Positions 1 through 8,213 of a stretch of DNA of 40,165 bases are shown piece after piece. The notes beneath the pieces were generated by a model. That model was not told the origin of the DNA, searched no databases, and saw only the letters and a list, made by a program, of their open reading frames with translations. The translations under genes were made by a program, and so were the position numbers. Positions within the stretch are counted from its first letter, which is position 1, and every line of letters begins with the position of its first letter. The stretch comes from Prevotella sp. DNF00663 (GTDB lineage Bacteria; Bacteroidota; Bacteroidia; Bacteroidales; Bacteroidaceae), in contig NZ_KQ960631.1 of NCBI RefSeq assembly GCF_001553265.1, positions 12,806-52,970 of the forward strand. Reading direction: 5' to 3'.

Positions 1-50
1 CCCCAAAGAGCCTCTTTTGACGATCAAGGGAGCAGGTTATACAAAAGAAA

Positions 51-86
51 TGCGGTAGAAAGCATATGCAACTACTTTCTACCGCA
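51..86 (-). terminator. Intrinsic terminator after L31
   Basis: Perfect 12-bp stem (51-62 with 75-86) around a 12-nt loop. Read on the minus strand it is followed by TTTCTTTTGT, and it lies 33 bp past the L31 stop codon, so it fits a Rho-independent terminator for that gene. Confidence 0.8.
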
Positions 87-119
87 CTTACGTCGGAATA
101 TATACTTTAAAAAGATATA

Positions 120-371
120 TTACTTCTTCAGCTTACCGTAACGGTTCATGAAGCGGTCTACGCGACCTGCTGTGTCGACAAGCTTGCTCTTACCCGTGTA
201 GAATGGGTGTGAAGTGCTAGAGATTTCGACCTTAACCACTGGGTAAGTCTCACCTTCAAACTCTACTGTATCTGTAGCCTTGCATGTAGATTTTGAAAGG
301 AACATATCGCCGTTGGACATATCCTTGAATACGACGGGGCGATAGTTTTCTGGATGAATACCTTTTTTCAT
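120..371 (-). CDS. rpmE2: 50S ribosomal protein L31, type B
   Basis: Structural protein of the large ribosomal subunit. The 83-residue product opens [19 protein letters not shown] and contains the [11 protein letters not shown] segment and the FMNRYGK tail typical of bacterial L31. It is longer than zinc-type L31 and has one cysteine (in STCKATD) instead of the zinc-binding CxxC pair, which makes it the zinc-independent B type. It is monocistronic, with its own terminator downstream and a TAnnTTTG promoter about 55 nt upstream. Type B paralogues are zinc-regulated in some other phyla; no Zur-like operator was recognised here. Confidence 0.97.
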   Translation of the reverse strand: MKKGIHPENYRPVVFKDMSNGDMFLSKSTCKATDTVEFEGETYPVVKVEISSTSHPFYTGKSKLVDTAGRVDRFMNRYGKLKK

Positions 372-425
372 TTCGTTTTAATATTATTGTTTGATAATTA
401 ATCTTGCTATATGCAATTCGAAGTG

Positions 426-457
426 CAAAAGTACTAATTATTCCGCAAGCCGCCAAA
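426..457 (-). promoter_or_regulatory. Promoter of L31
   Basis: On the minus strand a -33 TTTG (454-457) and a -7 box TACTTTTG (426-433) are separated by 20 nt, a good Bacteroidota promoter. The predicted leader is about 50 nt. Confidence 0.65.
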
Positions 458-503
458 TAATTGTTTTATTATTTCTTTTGGGTTCGTTTTTCATTATGGT
501 AAA

Positions 504-535
504 TTGACCATTTTATGGAAAAAGCAGTATATTTG
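504..535 (+). promoter_or_regulatory. Promoter of the glycosylase-udk operon
   Basis: TTG (504-506) and TATATTTG (528-535) are spaced 21 nt apart. The box lies inside the first codons of the longest possible frame, so it excludes that upstream start and points to ATG 543. Only 7 nt separate the box from the ATG, so the transcript is nearly leaderless. An imperfect palindrome ATGGTAAATTGACCAT (496-511) covers the -33 element. Confidence 0.65.
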
Positions 536-542
536 CACGATA

Positions 543-1118
543 ATGCAAGAGATAGAAGTTCATCCTTTCGAACCGTGGTTGCCCTCCGATGCTCGTTTGT
601 TGATGTTGGGTACGTTCCCGCCTGCACCGAAACGTTGGTGTATGGAGTTTTATTACCCCAACTTCCTAAATGATATGTGGCGTATCTTCGGCCTCTGTTT
701 TTATGGCGATAAGAATCATTTCGTGCTCCAAGAGCAGAAAACGTTCGACTTGGAAGGTATCAAACAGATGCTTAGAGAGCGACGCGTGGCCCTATTCGAT
801 ACTGCTTTGCGCATTCGTCGTACCAAGAACAATGCCTCGGATAAGGATTTGGAGATTGTGGAACAAGCCGACTTGGACGGCATGTTGCGCAGTTTGCCCG
901 ACTGTCAAGGCGTTTTGGCGGCCGGACAGCTGGCTACCAGCGTGTTCACAAGCCATTATGGCATCACCGAAAAGCCTGCCATGGGGCATTATACCGAGTT
1001 TGAATTCGAAGGACGCAAGCTCTGTCTCTATCGCATGCCAAGCAGTTCGCGGGCTTATCCGCTTGCCGTAGAGAAGAAAGCTGCCTATTATCAAACGATG
1101 TTTGACGACATACTATGA
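543..1118 (+). CDS. Uracil-DNA glycosylase family protein (Mug/TDG-like)
   Basis: Predicted monofunctional DNA glycosylase of the UDG superfamily that would excise uracil or mismatched bases. The 191-residue product has an N-terminal MLGTFPPAPKRWCMEFYYP segment, the position of the superfamily active-site loop and of the tyrosine-rich uracil pocket. Near the C terminus RMPSSSRAYPLAVEKK is in the place of the second active-site loop. The start at 543 is chosen because the promoter lies directly upstream. The stop overlaps the udk start (ATGA), indicating translational coupling. The family is assigned with fair confidence, the substrate is not. Confidence 0.8.
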   Translation: MQEIEVHPFEPWLPSDARLLMLGTFPPAPKRWCMEFYYPNFLNDMWRIFGLCFYGDKNHFVLQEQKTFDLEGIKQMLRERRVALFDTALRIRRTKNNASDKDLEIVEQADLDGMLRSLPDCQGVLAAGQLATSVFTSHYGITEKPAMGHYTEFEFEGRKLCLYRMPSSSRAYPLAVEKKAAYYQTMFDDIL

Positions 1119-1750
1119 ATCAGAATTTAGATAAAATCACCATTATCGGCATTGCCGGAGGTACGGGTAGCGGCAAGTCTACCGTCGTACGCAAGATCGT
1201 TGAGGCCTTACCACCGCACTATGTGGCTGTGGTTCCGCTCGATTCGTATTATAACGATACCACAGAGATGACCGAAGAGGAGCGCCATGCCATCAATTTC
1301 GACCATCCCGATGCGTTCGATTGGAAGTTGCTTGTGAAGCACATGAAGGATTTGAGCGAGGGGATAGCTGTGGAACAGCCCACTTATTCTTACTTGAAAT
1401 GCAATCGATTACCCGAAACCATCCATGTAGAACCGCGTCCAGTGATTATCGTTGAGGGTATCATGACGCTGCTCAATAAGAAGTTGCGCGACATGATGGA
1501 TTTGAAGATATTTGTGGATTGCGACTCTGATGAGCGTCTTATTCGTAACATTCAGCGCGATATAGTGGAGCGTGGGCGCAATGTACAGATGGTTGTAGAC
1601 CGCTATTTGGAGGTGCTCAAGCCCATGCACGAGCAGTTTATAGAACCCACGAAACGCTATGCTGACCTCATCATACCGCAAGGTGGCGAGAATATTACGG
1701 GCATTGGCATCGTTTGTAAATACATCGAAGGACTCGTACCTAAGGAATAA
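1115..1750 (+). CDS. udk: Uridine kinase
   Basis: Phosphorylates uridine and cytidine to UMP and CMP in pyrimidine salvage (cytosolic). The 211-residue length is normal for the family. A P-loop GIAGGTGSGKST is near residues 13-24, a PLDSYYND nucleoside-binding segment is near 42, NFDHPDAFDW near 61, and a VDCDSDERLIRNIQRD lid segment near 134-149. It overlaps the preceding glycosylase gene by 4 bases, so the two are co-translated, an association of nucleotide salvage with base repair. A strong terminator follows. Confidence 0.95.
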   Translation: MNQNLDKITIIGIAGGTGSGKSTVVRKIVEALPPHYVAVVPLDSYYNDTTEMTEEERHAINFDHPDAFDWKLLVKHMKDLSEGIAVEQPTYSYLKCNRLPETIHVEPRPVIIVEGIMTLLNKKLRDMMDLKIFVDCDSDERLIRNIQRDIVERGRNVQMVVDRYLEVLKPMHEQFIEPTKRYADLIIPQGGENITGIGIVCKYIEGLVPKE

Positions 1751-1770
1751 AGAATTCTATTATAAACGAG

Positions 1771-1805
1771 AACGGCTCGCATGCTATAATGACATGCGAG
1801 CCGTT
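1771..1805 (+). terminator. Terminator after udk
   Basis: Perfect 13-bp stem (1771-1783 with 1793-1805) and 9-nt loop followed by TTTCTGTTTTG on the plus strand. It stands between the convergent udk and lipoprotein genes. The minus-strand tail is not T-rich, so it mainly serves udk. Confidence 0.85.
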
Positions 1806-1838
1806 TTTCTGTTTTGTAGGGTTTAACCTTTTGGTCGT

Positions 1839-2870
1839 TTAGAGCCAAATACCACCTTTACCGGGTCCCGGAGTATAGGTATAATAGTAGTATTCATGCA
1901 ATGCTTCGGCCCAAGTGATACCGAATGCTTTCATAATGCGATGCAAAGTGGGGTTACTGTCTTCGTCGAAATCAGACTCTTTGAGCTTAGATAAATCAGC
2001 ATCTTCATCAACATCAACAGACATTTCATTTCTATCCATGTACACGATAAAGGGAACATCAACGTTCACATCCCATGTTCCGGCCTGAATGAGTGAGCCT
2101 GATGGCTTGTTGAATGGGCAGAACTTGTTGGTCTTAGGATCGGTCTTGCCTTTGTATCCGTGGTAAAGGCGAATTCTAAGGTCGAACTCTTTGTCGTTTT
2201 TCAAGAATCTGATGACTCCCTTAAAGCCCACAGGATTCTCTTTACCAGTGATTTTTGCTGTGCCTTCGTGTTTCGTTCCGTCCCATGGAGTAGTATCGGT
2301 GTAGAGGTAATCTACCAATTCAGACTTATCGGCATTGTCTGTTTCAGGCTTTCCATCAACGAAAGACTTTACGTTAACCGGTGTAAAGAAGTGCTGATGG
2401 ATACGTGCTTGGTCTTCTGTCATGAACTCTTGGTTGATGAGTTTTCCTGCTGTATTGTAGTATTTGATGAACAACAAGTACACCGGTGCAGGCTGAAACT
2501 CTTTGTTAGCTCCACTTCCATTGTAGTACTCTCCATTCTTCATGACGTAGAATTTCTTTGGACTACCCTCAGCCAATTGCCATCCTTTGCCCTCAACATT
2601 TTGATATGTGATGGTTTGAATCTTCTTCATGTACTTCGTTTTGTCCGATTCTGTGTTCTGGTGGGGGCCACCTACCTCTTGAATATTCTCCCAAGCGGTG
2701 TGCAAGTGACACTCAACGAGCTGTATTTCCATCTTTGCCGGGTCTTCGTGCAGCTTGTTCTTGCGCTCATCTTGAGGATTTTCGGGATCGTTACTACATG
2801 CTGTGAAAGCCATGGTTGCGATGATTCCCATGAATAGGAAAGCCGCTGTCTTTAAAAAGTTTCTTTTCAT
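1839..2870 (-). CDS. Lipoprotein of a predicted metal-uptake locus
   Basis: A 343-residue product with a lipoprotein signal peptide (MKRNFLKTAAFLFMGIIATM then AFTAC, lipid-modified Cys25). I recognise no named domain with certainty. The middle carries NQEFMTEDQARIHQHFFT, a His-containing segment I associate with Bacteroidota lipoproteins encoded beside metallophore or metal TonB receptors. The C-terminal third is acidic (DVDEDADLSKLKESDFDED) and ends in a Tyr/Gly-rich stretch. The gene starts 33 bp downstream of the TonB receptor on the same strand, so it is probably a surface or periplasmic accessory that presents the ligand to that receptor. The role is inferred from context. Confidence 0.7.
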   Translation of the reverse strand: MKRNFLKTAAFLFMGIIATMAFTACSNDPENPQDERKNKLHEDPAKMEIQLVECHLHTAWENIQEVGGPHQNTESDKTKYMKKIQTITYQNVEGKGWQLAEGSPKKFYVMKNGEYYNGSGANKEFQPAPVYLLFIKYYNTAGKLINQEFMTEDQARIHQHFFTPVNVKSFVDGKPETDNADKSELVDYLYTDTTPWDGTKHEGTAKITGKENPVGFKGVIRFLKNDKEFDLRIRLYHGYKGKTDPKTNKFCPFNKPSGSLIQAGTWDVNVDVPFIVYMDRNEMSVDVDEDADLSKLKESDFDEDSNPTLHRIMKAFGITWAEALHEYYYYTYTPGPGKGGIWL

Positions 2871-2903
2871 TGTTGTTTGAATTATATAATTAATAATATG
2901 TTG

Positions 2904-5033
2904 TTAGAATATCCATGAGAGTGTACAACGCACGTCTCGTCCCATATCGTGGGCGTAATAGCGTGCGCGGTTGGTGTATTCCTTGTACTCTTTGTTGAAT
3001 AGATTGTCGGCCGAAATGAATAATTTCAGTCGTTGTTCGTTCTTCATCGTGTAGTTAATGCCCACTTCCAAGCCGAACAAACTGTACGATGGGGGAGCGA
3101 AACTGATGAGGTCGGACTCCGGATTGAAGCGTCTTTGGCGTGCCACAAAGCGGTGGTTAGCCTCAGCCCAAGCTGATATGCGGCCACTCATGTGAGGCAT
3201 CCACTTCAAATGATGGTCGAAACGAGTTGACGGAATGCACGGCAAATAGTTGCCGGTGCTGCGTTCATTGGCCCAAATAAAGGATGTCATGGCGTGATAG
3301 GTGAGCGTAGGCAGGGGCTGAAAGCGCAAATCTATGTCTACACCACGGAAGAAGGCAGTGGTCTGTCGATATTGAAATACAGGGTAAGCACCCGATATAA
3401 CGATGATATTTTGGTGGGTCGGAGCATCGTAGATATAGTTGTCTACCCACTGTAGATAGCCGTCTACGCGTGCTTCCATCCAATCGTTGTGGTATTGGAG
3501 CGATGTTACCCACTTGTAACTCCGCTCGGAATTCATCGTAGAATCGCCTATTACGAACATTCCCGAACCCAATTCATTGCCGTTACTGTATAGTTCGTAG
3601 ACGTGAGGAGCACGCCAAGCGAGTCCCATATTAGATGTAATAGACCAGTGATTGTCAATGCGGTAGCGGCCTCCAAGACTGTAAGTGAAGTTGCCAAAGT
3701 TACGAGTTCCACCATAAAGACTCCCTGTCCAGTCGTATCCGCTAGCTTTGGTCTGTTGATAATCGAACCGTACTCCGGCCTCGGCATCCCACTGCTTACG
3801 ACTGTATTTCTGTACTGCGTAGAGGCCAAAGGTTGTCTCTGTGTAGTTCGGAATGATGGGAACGACACCTGTTCCGGCCTGATTGGTATTCTTGATATAA
3901 GCCATTTGTGCACCGGCCTCGCTCTTCCAAGCACCGTAAGTCTTGTCCCATCGAAGTTGGTTGAGCAGAGAATGCAGGTGCAGACTTACTGCGGGTATGT
4001 TCGAATGGTTCATTCTGCGGATGCGATTCTCTGTACGGTCGTCGTCTTGATAGGCTGTTTGCCAAAAGAAGTTGCCTATCTTGCCGGGTTGATAGTATAT
4101 CTTCCCGATAGCCGTTTGGTGAATAACTTCCTGCATGGGATAGTCTATGTGGCGTGAAAAGGGATATACATCGACCGGTTGTCCTAGTTCGATGCGTTCT
4201 TTCAACAGGTCGATACTACCCATTTGGGCACTCCGCATGACGCCCAACTTCAAATTGTAGCGGCTGTAATAAGCCTCGGTACGCAGTTTGCGCGTTTGAT
4301 AACCGATGCCGGCAGAGAAGTCCAATTCGCGTGTGCCAGTATTGTTGAGCAGATAGTGAGCTGTCTTTTGGTCACCGCTATTAGCGTAAGTGCCTTGTAC
4401 ACGCCATGCAAACGACGAGAAAGAACCCTCAGCCGTGCCCACAAGAGAGTAACGTTGCCCGTTGCTTCCATACATGGTGGCCATGCGTCCATGCACCTTT
4501 TGTTCACCATATGGTAGCTTGTTTTGTTCCATGACGATGATACCACCGAGTGCTTCAGAGCCATATCTCACGGCTTCGGCACCTTTTACCACTTCTATAG
4601 TAGTGCTGCTGTTCTTATCGATTTCGGGTGCATGGTCGGCTCCCCATTGTTGTCCGGTCTGCCTAACACCGTTGTTAACGATGAGGATCCGGTTGCCATA
4701 CATACCGTTGATGACAGGTTTAGCCACTGTGGTACCCGTATGGATAGAGCTGACACCGCTCACTTGTTCCAACATGGAGGCGAGTGAGAGTCCCATCGAC
4801 TGGTCAATGACACTCTTTGAAAGCTGGGTAGATACGCTATTGACGCTCGTTAGCCGGCGTCGACCAGTCACAACGATTTCGTGAATGTTCTGTTCTTGGT
4901 GTATGGAGGTGGTGTCCTTACTATTCTGTACGACCTCGTCTGCCCCGGCCCATGCCTCTTGTGGCATGGCTACAGCAGCCATTACACCAAGAGCAGTCGC
5001 GTACATGCGGTACGCAAATGTTCTTCGTTTCAT
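2904..5033 (-). CDS. TonB-dependent outer-membrane receptor (metal/ZnuD-like type)
   Basis: Ligand-gated outer-membrane beta-barrel importer powered by TonB. The 709-residue product has a signal peptide ending near AMPQEAWAGA, a TonB-box-like IHEIVVTGRRR near residues 49-59, and a plug domain with GMYGNRILIVNNGVRQTGQQ and ADHAPEID followed by VVKGAEAVRYGSEALGG. It ends FNKEYKEYTNRARYYAHDMGRD and an aromatic strand ending in SWIF, as barrels do. It lacks the carboxypeptidase-like N-terminal extension of SusC proteins and has no SusD partner, so a glycan role is unlikely. The plug resembles metal receptors (ZnuD-like) as I remember them. Its neighbours are a His/Cys small protein and a lipoprotein. 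The metal is unknown. Confidence 0.88.
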   Translation of the reverse strand: MKRRTFAYRMYATALGVMAAVAMPQEAWAGADEVVQNSKDTTSIHQEQNIHEIVVTGRRRLTSVNSVSTQLSKSVIDQSMGLSLASMLEQVSGVSSIHTGTTVAKPVINGMYGNRILIVNNGVRQTGQQWGADHAPEIDKNSSTTIEVVKGAEAVRYGSEALGGIIVMEQNKLPYGEQKVHGRMATMYGSNGQRYSLVGTAEGSFSSFAWRVQGTYANSGDQKTAHYLLNNTGTRELDFSAGIGYQTRKLRTEAYYSRYNLKLGVMRSAQMGSIDLLKERIELGQPVDVYPFSRHIDYPMQEVIHQTAIGKIYYQPGKIGNFFWQTAYQDDDRTENRIRRMNHSNIPAVSLHLHSLLNQLRWDKTYGAWKSEAGAQMAYIKNTNQAGTGVVPIIPNYTETTFGLYAVQKYSRKQWDAEAGVRFDYQQTKASGYDWTGSLYGGTRNFGNFTYSLGGRYRIDNHWSITSNMGLAWRAPHVYELYSNGNELGSGMFVIGDSTMNSERSYKWVTSLQYHNDWMEARVDGYLQWVDNYIYDAPTHQNIIVISGAYPVFQYRQTTAFFRGVDIDLRFQPLPTLTYHAMTSFIWANERSTGNYLPCIPSTRFDHHLKWMPHMSGRISAWAEANHRFVARQRRFNPESDLISFAPPSYSLFGLEVGINYTMKNEQRLKLFISADNLFNKEYKEYTNRARYYAHDMGRDVRCTLSWIF

Positions 5034-5107
5034 TTGAAATATGTTATACTGAATGTGATGCTACACTGGTTTTCTTGCATTGAAGAAATCATGTGAGCAT
5101 AGGATTT

Positions 5108-5139
5108 GACGCATTCCGGCCATAGGGGCGGCATGCGTT
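5108..5139 (-). repeat. Imperfect hairpin in the receptor leader
   Basis: Inverted arms ACGCATTCCGGC and its near complement GCGGCATGCGT flank a short CATAGGG loop, about 75-105 bp upstream of the receptor start and just after the small His/Cys gene. There is no T-run on either strand, so it is not a plain terminator. It could be a leader structure or processing site. Confidence 0.4.
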
Positions 5140-5160
5140 AGTCCATAAAATGTGTGATAA

Positions 5161-5487
5161 TTACGCCACGAAAGGGGGCGAATGGCTGTTTATGGCATCA
5201 ATATGGCGATAAACAGTTTGCTGTACGAAATGGTAAGGAGTCACCACTACATAGCACAAAATAGGCTGGTAAGTGGTCGACTTGGCTACATCTGCTTTGT
5301 GTAATACGAAATCGCAGATGTGACAAACAGCGTTGAAAGCTGCCGTTCCTTGCTCTTGATGAGTCTGAGAGAGTGCACTATCGGCACTATCATGGATGTG
5401 GAAATCCTTGATACCCAGCACTGCCATGAATGCAACGAGTAGCACCCAAGCATAGATAGTACGTATGTTTCTGCTGTGTCTCATCAA
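5161..5487 (-). CDS. Small membrane-anchored His/Cys protein, predicted metal-related
   Basis: A 108-residue product not assigned to a named family. A short basic N terminus is followed by one hydrophobic segment (about residues 11-26). Then come KDFHIHDSAD, and CHICDFVLHKAD, an HxH plus CxxC pattern suited to metal binding. The rest is predicted periplasmic. It is the first gene of a minus-strand set with the TonB receptor and lipoprotein (126 bp gap). Small His/Cys-rich exported proteins commonly stand at the head of Bacteroidota metal-receptor loci, so I infer a metal-sensing or metal-scavenging role. Confidence 0.6.
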   Translation of the reverse strand: MMRHSRNIRTIYAWVLLVAFMAVLGIKDFHIHDSADSALSQTHQEQGTAAFNAVCHICDFVLHKADVAKSTTYQPILCYVVVTPYHFVQQTVYRHIDAINSHSPPFVA

Positions 5488-5532
5488 TATGCTGCCAGAT
5501 AAAAATCTGTATGGAGTTAATAACTTATGCTA

Positions 5533-5540
5533 CAAAATTA
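5533..5540 (-). promoter_or_regulatory. -7 box upstream of the metal locus
   Basis: TAATTTTG on the minus strand, 46 bp upstream of the first gene of the predicted metal-uptake set. A clear -33 element was not identified. Confidence 0.5.
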
Positions 5541-5638
5541 TGCAAGAAATATGGAATGTGCAAATACATAGTCCGTAATTCTTGCATAATCACTCATTTT
5601 TAGGTATTATAAGCAACCGTTATAATCCCTTAATAATA

Positions 5639-6286
5639 TCATTGAGCTTCGTTTTGTGTTTCGTCTTCGGTTTTGGTAGCAGTGATGGCCACTTTTTGGG
5701 CGGCTTCTGTTGCAGCTTTATACTGCTTGCGGCACCGGTAAATCTTGATAGACTGAATACACTCTGTCGCTCCATAAAGAATCATACACCACCCTATAAT
5801 AAATAAAGGTGTGGCTGCTGTCTCCATAGGTTTCACCATTACGAAGATGGCTATGAGCATGATGATGGAGGGGAGAAGCCAATAGAAGAATCCGATGCGG
5901 GCTATTTTGGTCACACCGGCAAGCACTACGTATTGGCTAATGGCTCCCAATACGAGGATGGCAGCAAGGATGTACATCAGTCCGGTGATGAAGGTGTTAG
6001 GCAGGAAGGCTAAGATGACGCCTAGAATCAGACTGCCCAAGCCTACCAAAGGAAAGCTGGGGCGGAGTCCTGCAATCTGATTTCCATCGGTATCGAATAC
6101 TTCCACGTCGCCCGACTTGCGCTTGGAAGCGTAGTAGGCAGCCAATGAAATGATACCCGAAAGGAAGAACAACACGCCGATAGCAATGGTAATCCACGTC
6201 ACGGTCTGCTCGCGATACTGGATAATGAGCGCACCTACGATGATAGCAGAGATGGCTCTGAAGAATGAACTTTGCAATACTTTCAT
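5639..6286 (-). CDS. DUF308 (HdeD-like) integral membrane protein
   Basis: A 215-residue protein with about six hydrophobic segments arranged in pairs (for example AISAIIVGALII, WITIAIGVLFFLSGIISLAAYY, LILGVILAFLP, LMYILAAILVLGAISQYVVLAG, WLLPSIIMLIAIFVMV, PLFIIGWCMILYGATECI), the pattern of HdeD/DUF308 proteins of the inner membrane. A charged cytoplasmic tail (TATKTEDETQNEAQ) closes it. The family is linked to acid stress in enterobacteria, but no function can be assigned here. The promoter box lies only 4 nt before ATG, implying a leaderless mRNA. Transcribed alone. Confidence 0.85.
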   Translation of the reverse strand: MKVLQSSFFRAISAIIVGALIIQYREQTVTWITIAIGVLFFLSGIISLAAYYASKRKSGDVEVFDTDGNQIAGLRPSFPLVGLGSLILGVILAFLPNTFITGLMYILAAILVLGAISQYVVLAGVTKIARIGFFYWLLPSIIMLIAIFVMVKPMETAATPLFIIGWCMILYGATECIQSIKIYRCRKQYKAATEAAQKVAITATKTEDETQNEAQ

Positions 6287-6290
6287 GCCA

Positions 6291-6298
6291 CAAATATA
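6291..6298 (-). promoter_or_regulatory. -7 box of the DUF308 gene (leaderless)
   Basis: TATATTTG on the minus strand ends 4 nt before the ATG (6284-6286). In Bacteroidota transcription starts a few bases after this box, which puts the start site at or next to the initiation codon. Confidence 0.6.
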
Positions 6299-6622
6299 AA
6301 GAAAAAAAGCAGATTGTGGTTCATATTCTTCTAAAAAAGTAGATATTGAAGGCTATTTACGCCATTTCTGAGATGCTGGTATGCTCTTCCTTGCTTTGTT
6401 GCAGTGGCGTGGCAGCGCAGTGAGTTTATGAGTTTTTGAGTTCATGAGTTATAGGTTAAAGGCTAACAGTAATATGGACACATGATTAATGCTACTCGTA
6501 TTACGCATGTCTTGAGGTAAAATTGATGAGAAACAGAGAACGAGTAAGGGGGTAATATACCGCATTCAACTTTGTATAGTCCCATTATAATAAATGAGAA
6601 GTGATGACGTTATAGTGATAAT
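6299..6622. other. Intergenic space with degenerate repeats
   Basis: No convincing gene. It holds a copy of the degenerate 22-bp repeat family (about 6369-6420), immediately followed by four 8-bp GAGTTNNT units, and then the leader of the wzi-like gene. No exact TAnnTTTG was found before wzi; CAACTTTG near 6570 is the nearest match. Confidence 0.5.
6369..6453. repeat. 22-bp family repeat remnant plus GAGTTNNT x4
   Basis: Bases 6391-6412 match the 22-bp unit at 30550-30571 in about 16 of 22 positions (shared TTGCAGTGG and TGG). A CAGTGAG follows, as at 30594. Bases 6422-6453 are four consecutive 8-bp units (GAGTTTAT, GAGTTTTT, GAGTTCAT, GAGTTATA). Confidence 0.6.
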
Positions 6623-8212
6623 ATGAACCGTTTGAAGACAAAACTGTATGTTTGCCTAAGCTTGGTAGCACTGCATGCCATGCCGATGATGGCTCAAGAG
6701 TGGGGCGATAAAGCAAAATCATGGAAACCGTTAGAACAATTGGACTATAAGGTAGAGATGCAAGCCTCGTTGTCGAGAGGACATACGCCGTTGTGGCTGA
6801 ATGCCAATAAATATGGACTCTCGTCGCTCGATAAAGGGAATGGATATTTGCGCATGGGCGTGATGCGTCCATTGAAGACCGATTCTGTGCGTCGTTGGGG
6901 GCTGGGTTATGGACTTGATGTGGCTGTACCTTGGCATTATACCAGTCATGTGGTGGTACAACAAGCCTTTGCTGAAGTGCGTTGGCTGCACGGATTGTTA
7001 ACTATTGGTAGCAAACAAGAGCCCATGCAACTGAAGAATAATACTTTGAGTAGTGGCTCACAGGCGCTAGGTATCAATGCTAGACCGGTGCCACAAGTGC
7101 GCTTGTCGTTGCCTGATTATTGGATACTACCTTTTGCTGATGGATGGTTGCGCGTGAAAGGACATATTGCCTACGGTCGTATGACGGATGATGCGTGGCA
7201 GCACGACTTTACAGGAAAGCGTTCGCGTTATGCCGACAATGTGCTGTATCACAGCAAGGCGGGCTATCTGATGATAGGAAATCCCGACCGCTTTATGCCT
7301 CTGACGTTGGAATTGGGATTGGAGATGGCTGCTACGTTTGGCGGAACATCCCACATGATGCAGGATGATGGGACGTTGGCGACGGTCAAGAATGGTACCG
7401 GACTGAAGTCTTTTTGGAAAGCTTTCATTCCGGGAGGGGCTGAGACGGTAGAGCAGGGTACGGTATATCAGAATGCCGAAGGCAACCAACTGGGTTCATG
7501 GTTGGTGAGATTGAACTACGATGCTACTAATTGGCGATTCTCATTGTACGCCGATAAATATTTTGAAGACCATTCTTCGATGTTCCAACTCGATTATGAC
7601 GGTTATGGTACAGGCAAGGAATGGAACGTGAGGAAGAAACATCGCTATCTGCTCTACGACCTACGCGACATATTGTTAGGTGCCGAGTTGGAGTTGAAAC
7701 GTGGATGGTGGCTGCGTACCATCGTGCTGGAATATCTGAATACACGCTATCAGAGTGGTCCTGTCTATCATGACCATACGCAGTCTATCAGCGACCATAT
7801 CGGTGGAATAGACAATTATTATAATCATTATGTGTATACCGGTTGGCAGCATTGGGGACAGGTGATGGGCAACGCATTGTTCCTTTCGCCGATATATAAT
7901 ACTGATGGGAAAATCGAGGTGAAAGACAATCGCTTCAGAGCTTTGCACTTAGGGCTTGCCGGTTCGCCCACCGACAACATTGATTATCGCATTCTAGGTA
8001 CGCTCCAAGAGGGCATGGGTACCTATGCCTATCCCTATACGGCTCACCGATATAATATAAGTGTGTTGGCAGAGGTGGCAGCTAGGTTGCACAACGGTTG
8101 GTCAATGAAGGGTGGATATGGCATGGATTTAGGTTCAATTCTAGGTCATAACTACGGTTTTCAACTGACTGTGACGAAGCAAGGAGTGTTTAAGTTTGGA
8201 GGGAAAAAATAA
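6623..8212 (+). CDS. Wzi-like capsule assembly outer-membrane protein
   Basis: Predicted outer-membrane beta-barrel of the Wzi/capsule-assembly family that helps hold group 1-type capsule on the cell surface. The 529-residue product has a signal peptide (cut near MPMMAQE), then YKVEMQASLSRGHTPLWLNANKYG, the usual opening of Bacteroidota Wzi proteins (quoted here as the two parts YKVEMQASLSRGH and TPLWLNANKYG), then alternating amphipathic strands ending GFQLTVTKQGVFKFGGKK. Length and frame are intact. The next gene, an amber-interrupted lipoprotein, begins 1 base after its stop and is probably co-transcribed. The convergent sugar transferase and SLBB exporter make this a capsule-export locus, although those partners are damaged. 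Confidence 0.85.
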   Translation: MNRLKTKLYVCLSLVALHAMPMMAQEWGDKAKSWKPLEQLDYKVEMQASLSRGHTPLWLNANKYGLSSLDKGNGYLRMGVMRPLKTDSVRRWGLGYGLDVAVPWHYTSHVVVQQAFAEVRWLHGLLTIGSKQEPMQLKNNTLSSGSQALGINARPVPQVRLSLPDYWILPFADGWLRVKGHIAYGRMTDDAWQHDFTGKRSRYADNVLYHSKAGYLMIGNPDRFMPLTLELGLEMAATFGGTSHMMQDDGTLATVKNGTGLKSFWKAFIPGGAETVEQGTVYQNAEGNQLGSWLVRLNYDATNWRFSLYADKYFEDHSSMFQLDYDGYGTGKEWNVRKKHRYLLYDLRDILLGAELELKRGWWLRTIVLEYLNTRYQSGPVYHDHTQSISDHIGGIDNYYNHYVYTGWQHWGQVMGNALFLSPIYNTDGKIEVKDNRFRALHLGLAGSPTDNIDYRILGTLQEGMGTYAYPYTAHRYNISVLAEVAARLHNGWSMKGGYGMDLGSILGHNYGFQLTVTKQGVFKFGGKK

Positions 8213-8213
8213 G

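Noticed and set aside
1..50. Possible end of another gene or repeat at the left edge
   Set aside because: Too short to judge. AAAGAGCCTCTTTTGAC resembles terminator-type sequence, but its context lies outside the window.
3603..4157. Long open frames opposite the TonB receptor
   Set aside because: Antisense shadows of a well-supported receptor, with no signal, motif or promoter.
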